A DNA stretch of 12,332 bases from Candidatus Woesearchaeota archaeon (GTDB taxonomy: Archaea > Nanobdellota > Nanobdellia > Woesearchaeales > WJKL01), in assembly GCA_014729145.1 (NCBI GenBank), contig WJKL01000098.1:1-12332 (forward strand), read 5' to 3'. Below the pieces are notes generated by a model that was not told the DNA's origin, did no database searches, and was given only the letters and a program-made list of their open reading frames with translations. Position numbers and translations under genes: made by a program. This document shows positions 1 through 5,628 of this stretch, piece after piece (position 1 is the first letter of the stretch; each line of letters opens with the position of its first letter).

Positions 1-572
1 TAAGGTTTTATCTTTTTAGTCAGTGTTTGTAGGTGTTTCTTTTTATAGTCAATTTTTATATTGTGTTTTTTGCAGTGCTGGATTAATATATTTGGAGTTA
101 TGTATGGAAGGCCGAGGCACCAGCCTTCAAAGAATACGAAATCCTGTTTTTTGTTTACCTTTATTTTTTCAGCAATATCTCCTGCTGCATTGTGAAGAGA
201 TTTATCAAATCTTGGAATTTCAAACTGTTTTCCTTTTCTTATCTTATCTAATGTGTTTTTTAGTTTTCTTATTCTGTGGGTTCCAGGCATCCCTCTTGGA
301 ATCTGATAAAAAGGATTGTTTTTGTACTTCTTAGAAATTTTTTTTCTGGCTTTGTACGTCTTATAAAAATCATCTATAGAAAAAGAGACAACATAATTGC
401 CTTTTTTAGTCAGTCGTTCTTTAATATATTCAGTAAGTGTTGTCTTTCCAGTTCCCTGTCCTCCCTGGATCCCGATAATCAAAGTTTTGTTTTTCTTGTG
501 TTTTTTCTTTATTGCTTTTATCAGAGGAAAGATATAATTCTCTAGTTGAGATTTTGTATATTTGGACTTCAT
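1..572 (-). CDS. D-glycerate 3-kinase-like P-loop kinase (partial, 3' end outside window)
   Basis: The minus strand is open from an ATG at 572 to the window edge, giving the first 190 residues. A Walker A loop GIQGGQGTGKTTL lies at about residues 33-45 and FSIDDFYKTYKAR follows at about 67-79. Next come RGMPGTHRIRKL, IPRFDKSLHNAAGD and FVFFEGWCLGL. This order (P-loop, SIDDFY, R-G-x-x-G-(T/S)-H, (P)R(F/Y)(D/N)KS, FEGW-x-LG) is that of plant GLYK and yeast Tda10-type kinases, which phosphorylate D-glycerate to 3-phosphoglycerate or act on unknown small molecules. Roughly 70-100 C-terminal residues would lie beyond position 1. No Shine-Dalgarno is visible upstream, so a leaderless start is likely. 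It is divergent from the glycosyltransferase across the 52-bp repeats. The family call is firm; the substrate is inferred. A uridine kinase/PRK-type relative is the alternative. Confidence 0.85.
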   Translation of the reverse strand, partial: MKSKYTKSQLENYIFPLIKAIKKKHKKNKTLIIGIQGGQGTGKTTLTEYIKERLTKKGNYVVSFSIDDFYKTYKARKKISKKYKNNPFYQIPRGMPGTHRIRKLKNTLDKIRKGKQFEIPRFDKSLHNAAGDIAEKIKVNKKQDFVFFEGWCLGLPYITPNILIQHCKKHNIKIDYKKKHLQTLTKKIKP

Positions 573-617
573 GTTTTATATAAAATAAATATATGTTTAA
601 AATATTTTGGATTGATT

Positions 618-744
618 AACTTTTTTTGACAAAAGTTTTACACAATGCAAGCAAAGCTTACAAGCATAAAACTTTTTTTGACAAAAGTTTTACACAATGC
701 AAGCAAAGCTTACAAGCATAAAACTTTTTTTGACAAAAGTTTTA
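618..744. repeat. 52-bp tandem repeat, about 2.4 copies, with inverted repeats
   Basis: Two full copies (618-669 and 670-721) are followed by a partial third (722-744), period exactly 52 bp, apparently without mismatches over the shared part. Each unit has a near-palindrome, AAAACTTTT-TTTGAC-AAAAGTTTT. Both 9-bp arms are perfect in copies 2 (668-691) and 3 (720-743); copy 1 keeps 7 bp of the left arm. Each full unit also holds a small AAGC-AAA-GCTT hairpin. The third inverted repeat runs into the TATA-like box of the downstream glycosyltransferase. A spacing of 52 bp is about five helical turns, so bound proteins would sit on the same DNA face. I infer an operator array; the regulator is not in view. 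Confidence 0.85.
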
Positions 745-748
745 TATA
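741..748 (+). promoter_or_regulatory. TATA-like box for the glycosyltransferase
   Basis: TTTATATA overlaps the right arm of the third inverted repeat. An archaeal transcript would start near 770, just before the AAAGGTG Shine-Dalgarno-like sequence at 771-777. Occupancy of the repeat would compete directly with TBP binding. Confidence 0.5.
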
Positions 749-783
749 GTATCTGTAATAAATATTAATTAAAGGTGTTTACA

Positions 784-2214
784 TTGAAGATAGCGTTTGT
801 TCACTACAATATTGGCCACAGGGATGGAGTTAATACAGTGATGAGGACAAATGCGCTTTCTTTTCTAAAAAGATACAAAAATTCTAAGATTTATTTTGTT
901 GGAAGTATTGTCAGGCCTTTGATAACTAACCAGAAGACAAGAGTAAACTATATAGATATACCTGAGATGGATATTTTAGGAAAGAAAAAGAAGGCAAATC
1001 TTGCTTCAAAGCAGATATTTGATTATCTGAAAAAAGGCATGGAGATATATAGTGAGATAAAGAAAAAGTTGAAGAATATGGATTATATCATATTAGAAAA
1101 CCCTAACTTGGGAGTCCATCCCCCAGCAACTTATGCTTATTACAGGCTGGTCAAGCATATACACCACAGCCATGCAAAACAGAAAGTTATATACAGAATA
1201 CACGATTTTGCAGAGGATAGAAGAGGAAATTTCATCAATATGCTTAGATTTAAAGGAACAGAAAGTTCACCTTACTGGCACAAAGTTATGTTTCCAAGAG
1301 CAAGAAATACAGGTTTTGTGGCTATCAATAAAAATGACTTGTTAAGGCTGGATTCACATGGGATTATCCAGGAAAACAGGGCGCACTATATTCCAAATCC
1401 TGTAAATGATCATCTTTCTTATGATGACAACAAAAGCAAAGGATTAAGGAAAAAACTCATAAAAGAAAATGATCTTGACAAAGATGTCAAATTCATATTT
1501 TATCCTGCAAGGATCGTTCCAAGAAAGAATGTGGAGGAGGCAATATTCCTGACACAACTGCTCAATATAAAATTCGATGAAAAATATGTTCTGGTCGCAA
1601 GCTTAAAACCAAAAGGAGGGGAGGGGCTTAAATATTACAATAGGTTAAATAAGTTTGTAAAAAAGCACAATCTTCCTGTTATTCTGGGGATAAATGACCT
1701 TGTTACAATGGAGAGACAGTATACAAATTCAGGTAAGATAAAAATGTATGGTATTGGAGATATGTATGATATATGCGACAAAGCAATAAGCACATCTACT
1801 ATGGAAGGTTTTGGCCTGTTTTTTATCGAGTCGTGGTTTTTTGAAAAGGCTATAATAGGAAGGGACCTTCCAGAAATAACCTCTGATTTTAAAACCTCTG
1901 GAATAAATCTTGAGCATCTTTACAATGCTTTATTCATCGACGGCAGTGATTTTAAGAACTATGGAAATCTTTCAAAAAGGCTTAAGCTGGTGCTTAGGCT
2001 AAAGAATGCAAAGTTCTTTGAAAGGTTTGAAGAAGAAAACAAGCAGACTTTTGCAGGATTGTATGATCCTATAAACACTGCAGCAGAGAAAAAATTGATC
2101 AAAGAAAACCGCAAAATAGTTTTGAAAGAATACTGTACAGCGGCTGTAACAAAACAGTTCATGGATGTTTTAAGAAAGATACCATCTGAATTAGAAGTCA
2201 AAGAAAAGAAATAA
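784..2214 (+). CDS. GT4-type glycosyltransferase
   Basis: A GT-B fold glycosyltransferase of 476 residues from the TTG at 784. The N-terminus MKIAFVHYNIGHRDGV is a typical first beta strand plus glycine-rich loop of the acceptor domain. The C-terminal donor domain has YPARIVPRKNVEEAI (R243 and K248, the usual phosphate-binding basic pair) and MEGFGLFFIESW with E341 and E349, the EX7E motif of family GT4. About 100 charged residues follow the donor domain, longer than most GT4 enzymes. I chose TTG 784 because AAAGGTG (771-777) lies 6 nt upstream; an in-frame GTG at 775 inside that motif would add three residues and could be used by a leaderless transcript. The role is probably envelope glycolipid or glycan synthesis; the sugar cannot be told. 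No membrane segment is seen. Confidence 0.85.
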   Translation: MKIAFVHYNIGHRDGVNTVMRTNALSFLKRYKNSKIYFVGSIVRPLITNQKTRVNYIDIPEMDILGKKKKANLASKQIFDYLKKGMEIYSEIKKKLKNMDYIILENPNLGVHPPATYAYYRLVKHIHHSHAKQKVIYRIHDFAEDRRGNFINMLRFKGTESSPYWHKVMFPRARNTGFVAINKNDLLRLDSHGIIQENRAHYIPNPVNDHLSYDDNKSKGLRKKLIKENDLDKDVKFIFYPARIVPRKNVEEAIFLTQLLNIKFDEKYVLVASLKPKGGEGLKYYNRLNKFVKKHNLPVILGINDLVTMERQYTNSGKIKMYGIGDMYDICDKAISTSTMEGFGLFFIESWFFEKAIIGRDLPEITSDFKTSGINLEHLYNALFIDGSDFKNYGNLSKRLKLVLRLKNAKFFERFEEENKQTFAGLYDPINTAAEKKLIKENRKIVLKEYCTAAVTKQFMDVLRKIPSELEVKEKK

Positions 2215-2268
2215 TTAAGAAAGCTTTAAAAACAAATAATAAAATTCTATTTTCTATTAAATATAATT

Positions 2269-2351
2269 GCCCCTGTAGTCTAGCCACGGCAACTGGTTAC
2301 GCTCAGTTGGCACGCAATGAGCGACATTCAAAGCTTTGCTTTGAAGTCCCT
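2269..2351 (+). pseudogene. Decayed tandem copy of tRNA-Glu (tRNA-like remnant)
   Basis: The first 15 bases (2269-2283) are identical to the first 15 of the intact tRNA-Glu 92 bp downstream: acceptor 5' strand GCCCCTG, TA, D-stem GTCT, AG. Near the end, TTCAAA...TTTGAAGTCCC resembles the T-loop/intron region of the intact gene. The middle has diverged, no matching 3' acceptor strand exists, and no proper T-stem forms. A strong hairpin at 2323-2348 pairs GAC-a-TTCAAAGC with GCTTTGAAGTC around a TTT loop. An alternative stem CGCTCA/TGAGCG brackets a 12-nt loop in the middle. I read this as a decaying tandem duplicate. It could survive as a 5' leader or a small RNA, because no TATA box is evident between it and the intact tRNA. 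Confidence 0.5.
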
Positions 2352-2400
2352 CTACTTTATGCCCCTGTAGTCTAGTCCGGCCAAGGATAGGGCCCTCTCG

Positions 2401-2419
2401 CAGAAAACTTTCTGGAGCA
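2401..2419 (+). other. tRNA-Glu intron 1, canonical 37/38
   Basis: A 19-nt intron bounded by a textbook hBHBh' motif: anticodon stem, 4-bp central helix CTCT/GGAG (one T-G pair), two 3-nt bulges cut after the second nucleotide, and an internal hairpin. Splicing gives the 7-nt anticodon loop CTCTCGA. Confidence 0.85.
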
Positions 2420-2440
2420 AGGCTCTGGCGCGGGTTCAAA

Positions 2441-2470
2441 AATATGAGAATCCAAGTCTCTGTTTGAAAG
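2441..2470 (+). other. tRNA-Glu intron 2, non-canonical T-loop 59/60
   Basis: A 30-nt insertion splits the T-loop. The T-stem acts as the outer helix, TTCA/TGAA as the central helix, with 3-nt bulges on each side; the inner helix is weak (GAGA/TCTC plus one A-T pair). Cutting after the second bulge nucleotide restores TTCAAAT, the same T-loop found in the other three tRNAs here. Confidence 0.8.
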
Positions 2471-2494
2471 TCCCGCCGGGGGCATCATTTTAAA

Positions 2495-2713
2495 ATGAGA
2501 CAATCAAGAAAAGTAAAGAAAAGTTTATTTTATTCTATTGTAGATGGCAGTTTCTGGAGTGTCATGTTTGGTATGGGGGAAAGATATCTTTCAGCCTTTG
2601 CTGTATTTTTAAAAGCGACTGATATGATAATAACAGAAAGTTTTAGTAATCTTAATTTTCTGCTTCATTATCCTATGAAATTTAAATGGGTTTTTAGAGG
2701 CAAAAAGAGATGA
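2495..2713 (+). pseudogene. Probable N-terminal remnant of an MFS transporter
   Basis: A 72-residue ORF. Residues about 11-41, including YSIVDGSFWSVMFGMGE and RYLSAFAVFLKAT, resemble the first transmembrane helix of archaeal and bacterial major facilitator transporters (pattern S-I-x-D-G-x-F-x-S-x-M-x-G-x-G-E-x-Y-x-S-A-F-A). After that the match dissolves into a short, weakly hydrophobic tail and a basic end. A complete MFS protein has about 400 residues and 12 helices, so this is a truncated relic or a reused single-helix peptide. Its TGA overlaps the queA ATG (ATGA at 2710-2713), which would allow translational coupling if it is translated. It begins 11 nt after tRNA-Glu. Confidence 0.5.
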
Positions 2714-3711
2714 AATCCGGAGATTTTTCTTTGAAACTTTCTGATTTTGATTACAAATTACCTAAAGAAAGGATCGCACAAAAACCTGTAAGCCCCAGAG
2801 ATTTTTCTAGGCTGATGATTATTAATGATAAGATTGAACATAGAAAATTTTCTGATATTGTGGATTATCTAAAAGAAGGAGATGTCTTGGTCTTGAATGA
2901 GACTAGAGTAGTTCATGCTAAGTTGACTGGAAAGAAAGAAACAGGAAGTCCTGCAGAGATCATTGTGGAGGAAACTGATGGAAAAATATGCAGATGCAAG
3001 ATAAAGACAAAGAATCCAAGGCCCGGAATAAATATGATATTTGGTCAATATAAAGCAAAGATAATTGAAAAAGATGATGATGAGTTTTTTGTTGAATTTG
3101 AGGAAGATGTAACTGAGGTGTTGAAAGATATTGGAAAATTGCCAACTCCTCCTTATGTCAAAAGAAAACTAGACAGGGAAGAGCAGTATCAGACAGTTTA
3201 TTCAAAGAAAAAAGGTTCTGTTGCAGCTCCTACTGCTGGTCTTCATTTTACTGAGAGATTATTGAATAAGATAAAAGACAAGGGAGTTAAGATTGCAAAA
3301 GTTGTTTTGCATGTTGATTTTGGAACTTTTTTGCCTGTGAGAGATATCAACAAAAATACACTGCACAAGGAATATTTTGAAGTTGATAAAGAAAATGCCA
3401 GGATAATCAACAATGCTAAAAGATTATTTGTAGTAGGAACTACTTCTATGAGATCACTGGAGTCAGTTGCTGACAACAAAGGAAAGATCAAGGCAAAGGA
3501 AGGCAGTACAAGATTATTTATCAAGCCAGGATACAAGTTTAAGGTGGATTACGACGGTATGATAACAAACTTTCATCTTCCTAAAAGTACATTGTTGATG
3601 CTTGTTAGCGCTTTTATCGGCAGAGATAAGATCTTAGATGCTTATAAGACTGCTGTTTCCAAGAAGTACAGGTTTTTCTCTTTTGGAGATGCTATGCTTA
3701 TCTTGAAATGA
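2710..3711 (+). CDS. queA: S-adenosylmethionine:tRNA ribosyltransferase-isomerase (QueA)
   Basis: QueA moves the ribosyl part of S-adenosylmethionine onto preQ1 at tRNA position 34 and rearranges it to epoxyqueuosine. The 333 residues contain the family blocks in order: VLVLNETRVVHAKLTGKK (59-76), LPTPPYVKR (144-152), GSVAAPTAGLHFTE (169-182), VGTTSMRSLE (242-251), TNFHLPKSTLLMLVSAF (286-302) and YRFFSFGDAML (320-330). Length is close to E. coli QueA (356). The ATG at 2710 has AGAGG 9 nt upstream. An in-frame TTG at 2731, with GGAG 8 nt upstream, would give the classic N-terminus MKLSDFDYKLP and may be the true start. It overlaps the preceding small ORF by 4 nt. Archaea normally make archaeosine, not queuosine, so this gene is unexpected; queH lies about 3.1 kb downstream. 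Confidence 0.96.
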   Translation: MKSGDFSLKLSDFDYKLPKERIAQKPVSPRDFSRLMIINDKIEHRKFSDIVDYLKEGDVLVLNETRVVHAKLTGKKETGSPAEIIVEETDGKICRCKIKTKNPRPGINMIFGQYKAKIIEKDDDEFFVEFEEDVTEVLKDIGKLPTPPYVKRKLDREEQYQTVYSKKKGSVAAPTAGLHFTERLLNKIKDKGVKIAKVVLHVDFGTFLPVRDINKNTLHKEYFEVDKENARIINNAKRLFVVGTTSMRSLESVADNKGKIKAKEGSTRLFIKPGYKFKVDYDGMITNFHLPKSTLLMLVSAFIGRDKILDAYKTAVSKKYRFFSFGDAMLILK

Positions 3712-3731
3712 TTTTGATAAATTTTCAGATA

Positions 3732-3740
3732 TTTTTATAA
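3732..3740 (+). promoter_or_regulatory. TATA-like box for the HD-domain gene
   Basis: TTTTTATAA is centred about 27 bp upstream of the ATG at 3764, predicting a leaderless transcript. No Shine-Dalgarno lies between. Confidence 0.5.
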
Positions 3741-3763
3741 AGAAAGATTTGATCATATCTATT

Positions 3764-4453
3764 ATGATAGATAAAAACCCAAATTACAAAGAATTATATG
3801 AAGAAGTTTGTAAATTATATGATAAGACAAAACATTTCAAACATGGACCATGGGATGAAACTTATTTCACTTTAAGGGTTTTTGAATCTGCTAAGGATAT
3901 CATGAATAAGCTTAAAGAAAAAAATTTTGATAAAGAAACAATCCTTGTAGCAGCAATTTTACATGATATTGGAAAAATAAAGGTTGATATGGAGTCAGTT
4001 ATAGATTATAGCACTTCTGATTGTTTTGATAAGCCTGAATTTTCTAGAGAATGGAGAAAGCACCCCATATTAGGCGTTCCTTTAGCTAAAAAAATAATGC
4101 GAAAATTTGGATATTCTGAGAAATTTATAGAGAAGGTTTGTTGTCTTGTTAAAAATCATGCTAACAGAAAAAAAGATTTTATTCCTTCATTAAATCTTCA
4201 GATTTTACAAGATGCCGATATAATTGCAGATTGCGGTTATGCTGGTTTTATAAGGCCTTTTTTATTTGGAGGTAAGTTTAGCTATGCAAATGTTATTGGT
4301 TCAATTAAATATATTCAAAAAGAAAAACACAGGGTCGAAAAGAAAGGTTTTCTTAACTTAGATGTTTCTAAAGAAATAGCTGAGAAAAAAATGAAGCTTC
4401 AGAAAAGATTAATTAAAGAAATATCAAAGGAGATAAAGAGTGAGCTTCTTTAG
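3764..4453 (+). CDS. HD-domain phosphohydrolase-like protein
   Basis: A 229-residue HD-superfamily protein from the ATG at 3764; an in-frame ATA start at 3749 would add MIISI but lies only about 10 bp from the TATA box. The metal-binding dyad is AAILHDIGK (H67, D68). Later ligands are H100 (KHPILG), H132 (VKNHANRK) and D150 (ILQDADIIAD). The usual first histidine of HD domains, in a DHxxRV-type helix, seems to be missing: the corresponding WDETYFTLRV has Tyr/Phe there. H24 or H27 just before might substitute. HD enzymes hydrolyse nucleotides, cyclic dinucleotides or phosphoesters; the substrate here is unknown. The C-terminus (about 190-229) is a basic helix. It stands alone between queA and prs, with its own promoter. 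Confidence 0.8.
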   Translation: MIDKNPNYKELYEEVCKLYDKTKHFKHGPWDETYFTLRVFESAKDIMNKLKEKNFDKETILVAAILHDIGKIKVDMESVIDYSTSDCFDKPEFSREWRKHPILGVPLAKKIMRKFGYSEKFIEKVCCLVKNHANRKKDFIPSLNLQILQDADIIADCGYAGFIRPFLFGGKFSYANVIGSIKYIQKEKHRVEKKGFLNLDVSKEIAEKKMKLQKRLIKEISKEIKSELL

Positions 4454-4486
4454 TTACTGGAATAAATATAATACAGCCTATAAAAA

Positions 4487-4496
4487 TTTTTAAATA
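4487..4496 (+). promoter_or_regulatory. TATA-like box for prs
   Basis: TTTTTAAATA lies about 33 bp before the prs ATG, predicting a leader of roughly 8 nt that contains AGGG just upstream of the start. Confidence 0.4.
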
Positions 4497-4524
4497 AAGA
4501 ATAGTTTTTTAGAGCTTAGGGAAA

Positions 4525-5589
4525 ATGGCTGAATCTAGGGGGAAATTAAATATATTTGCATGTGATTCTGGAGAGCCTCTGGCAAAAAAGGTTTATAAGA
4601 AACTTGTTGAAAAAGCAAAAAAAGCAGGAGATGATCAGGAGATTAATTATATATCTTCAAGAGAAACCCAGTTTGCAAATTCAGAATTTAAACATACTAT
4701 TGATGAGAGTATAAGAGGTTCTGATGTTTATATTATCCAGGATGTTGAGAACTCTGTACTTCCTTACTCTGTTAATGATAATTATGTTGCATTAAAGACT
4801 GCGATAAAATCTGTAAAAAGATCTCAGCCAAGATACATCACACCAGTCATACCTGTATTTCCTTATGCAAGACAAGATAAATCTCCTGGAAGAGAAGGGA
4901 TAAACGCAAAGATGATCGCTAAAAGCATAGAAGGAATAACAAGGAAAGTAGAGACTGTTGTGACTTTAGATATCCATAATGAAGCTATTGCAGGATTTTT
5001 TGATGAGGTAAATCTGGAGAATCTTCATGCTTCAAAACAAATAACTGAATTTATAAAGGATAATTATGATCTTAGCAATCTTCTTATATCTTCAACTGAT
5101 GTAGGAGGAATCGAGAGAGCTGACCATTATGCAAGAGTTTTGGGGGTTCCTCTAGGTATGGTTCATAAAAAAAGAGATTATTCAAAAGCTAATTCTGATA
5201 TCGAATCTGTTGAGGAAACAACTTTTTTAGGAGACTGCAAAGGCAAGGATGTTGTTTTTATCGACGATATGATAGATACAGGAGGAACAATCATCAATGA
5301 TGCCAATCTTTTGTTGAATTTAAAAGACACATATGGAAATGATGTAAGCGCAAAAAGTGTCTCTGCAGCATGTTCTCTGCCTTTGTTTAATGGACCATGT
5401 GTAGAAAGATTTGACAAGGCATATGAAGAAGGAATTTTGAGATGTGTGATAAGGACTGATGCTGTGTATCATGGAGATGATTTTAGCGAAAAGCACAGCT
5501 GGGACAGAAAAGTATCTATTGTAAGCTATCTTGCAAAGGTTATTTACAATTTAAATCATAACTTATCATTAAGCGCTTTGCTCAAATAA
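4525..5589 (+). CDS. prs: Ribose-phosphate pyrophosphokinase (PRPP synthetase)
   Basis: Converts ribose 5-phosphate and ATP to PRPP for nucleotide, histidine and NAD synthesis in the cytoplasm. Visible family elements are the N-terminal beta strand with SSRETQFANSEFKHTID (ATP/ribose side), IPVFPYARQDKSPGRE (109-124; family pattern PYxxYARQDR), TLDIHNEAIAGFFD (148-160, metal-binding D-x-H), VHKKRDY (the KxR flexible loop, about 213-219) and VFIDDMIDTGGTI (244-256, PRPP-binding loop). At 354 residues it is longer than typical archaeal (about 285) and bacterial (about 315) enzymes; the extra length is in short insertions and a hydrophobic C-terminal tail. It sits between the HD and permease genes, which are not obviously related, and seems to have its own promoter. 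Confidence 0.94.
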   Translation: MAESRGKLNIFACDSGEPLAKKVYKKLVEKAKKAGDDQEINYISSRETQFANSEFKHTIDESIRGSDVYIIQDVENSVLPYSVNDNYVALKTAIKSVKRSQPRYITPVIPVFPYARQDKSPGREGINAKMIAKSIEGITRKVETVVTLDIHNEAIAGFFDEVNLENLHASKQITEFIKDNYDLSNLLISSTDVGGIERADHYARVLGVPLGMVHKKRDYSKANSDIESVEETTFLGDCKGKDVVFIDDMIDTGGTIINDANLLLNLKDTYGNDVSAKSVSAACSLPLFNGPCVERFDKAYEEGILRCVIRTDAVYHGDDFSEKHSWDRKVSIVSYLAKVIYNLNHNLSLSALLK

Positions 5590-5598
5590 CACGTTATA

Positions 5599-5606
5599 TT
5601 TATATA
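5599..5606 (+). promoter_or_regulatory. TATA-like box for the AI-2E-type permease
   Basis: TTTATATA is centred 26-27 bp upstream of the ATG at 5629, so transcription should start at or next to the start codon (leaderless). Confidence 0.55.
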
Positions 5607-5628
5607 CCACCTCTCTTTATAATCAAAT

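Larger units (their letters stand above)
2361..2484 (+). tRNA. tRNA-Glu (CTC), two introns
   Basis: Acceptor GCCCCTG/CGGGGGC (one G-T pair), D-stem GTCT/GGAT, anticodon stem GGGCC/GGCTC and T-stem GCGGG/CCCGC are all present, with discriminator A at 2484 and no encoded CCA. Anticodon CTC is at 2397-2399. Intron 1 (2401-2419) is at the canonical 37/38 site. Its BHB has helix CTCT/GGAG, bulges CGC and CAA, and an inner stem AGAA/TTCT. Intron 2 (2441-2470) lies in the T-loop at 59/60: helix TTCA/TGAA, bulges AAA and AGT, inner stem GAGA/TCTC. Removing it leaves the canonical loop TTCAAAT. Without both removals the cloverleaf does not close. A palindrome CATTTTAAAATG follows the gene. Confidence 0.93.

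Noticed and set aside
23..545. Two plus-strand open frames near the left edge
   Set aside because: They are hydrophobic antisense shadows of the glycerate-kinase gene, whose motifs are unambiguous on the minus strand.
618..744. CRISPR array
   Set aside because: The 52-bp units are contiguous with no unique spacers, and no cas genes are present.
625..748. TTGACA plus TATA-like sequence as a bacterial sigma-70 promoter
   Set aside because: The spacing between TTGACA and TATATAG is only about 7-8 bp, not 16-18, and the other signals are archaeal. TTGACA is part of the tandem repeat spacer.
2257..2439. Minus-strand 60-residue open frame
   Set aside because: It lies across the tRNA-Glu copies; the tRNA structure explains the sequence.
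2269..2484. One tRNA-Glu with a 92-nt D-loop intron, or a trans-split tRNA half
   Set aside because: No BHB pairing forms at the putative boundaries, and the downstream copy is complete by itself. Duplication and decay is simpler.
2269..2713. Integrated element at tRNA-Glu with att-site duplication
   Set aside because: The 15-nt repeat is of the tRNA 5' end, only 92 bp apart, and no integrase or element genes are present; tandem tRNA duplication explains it better.
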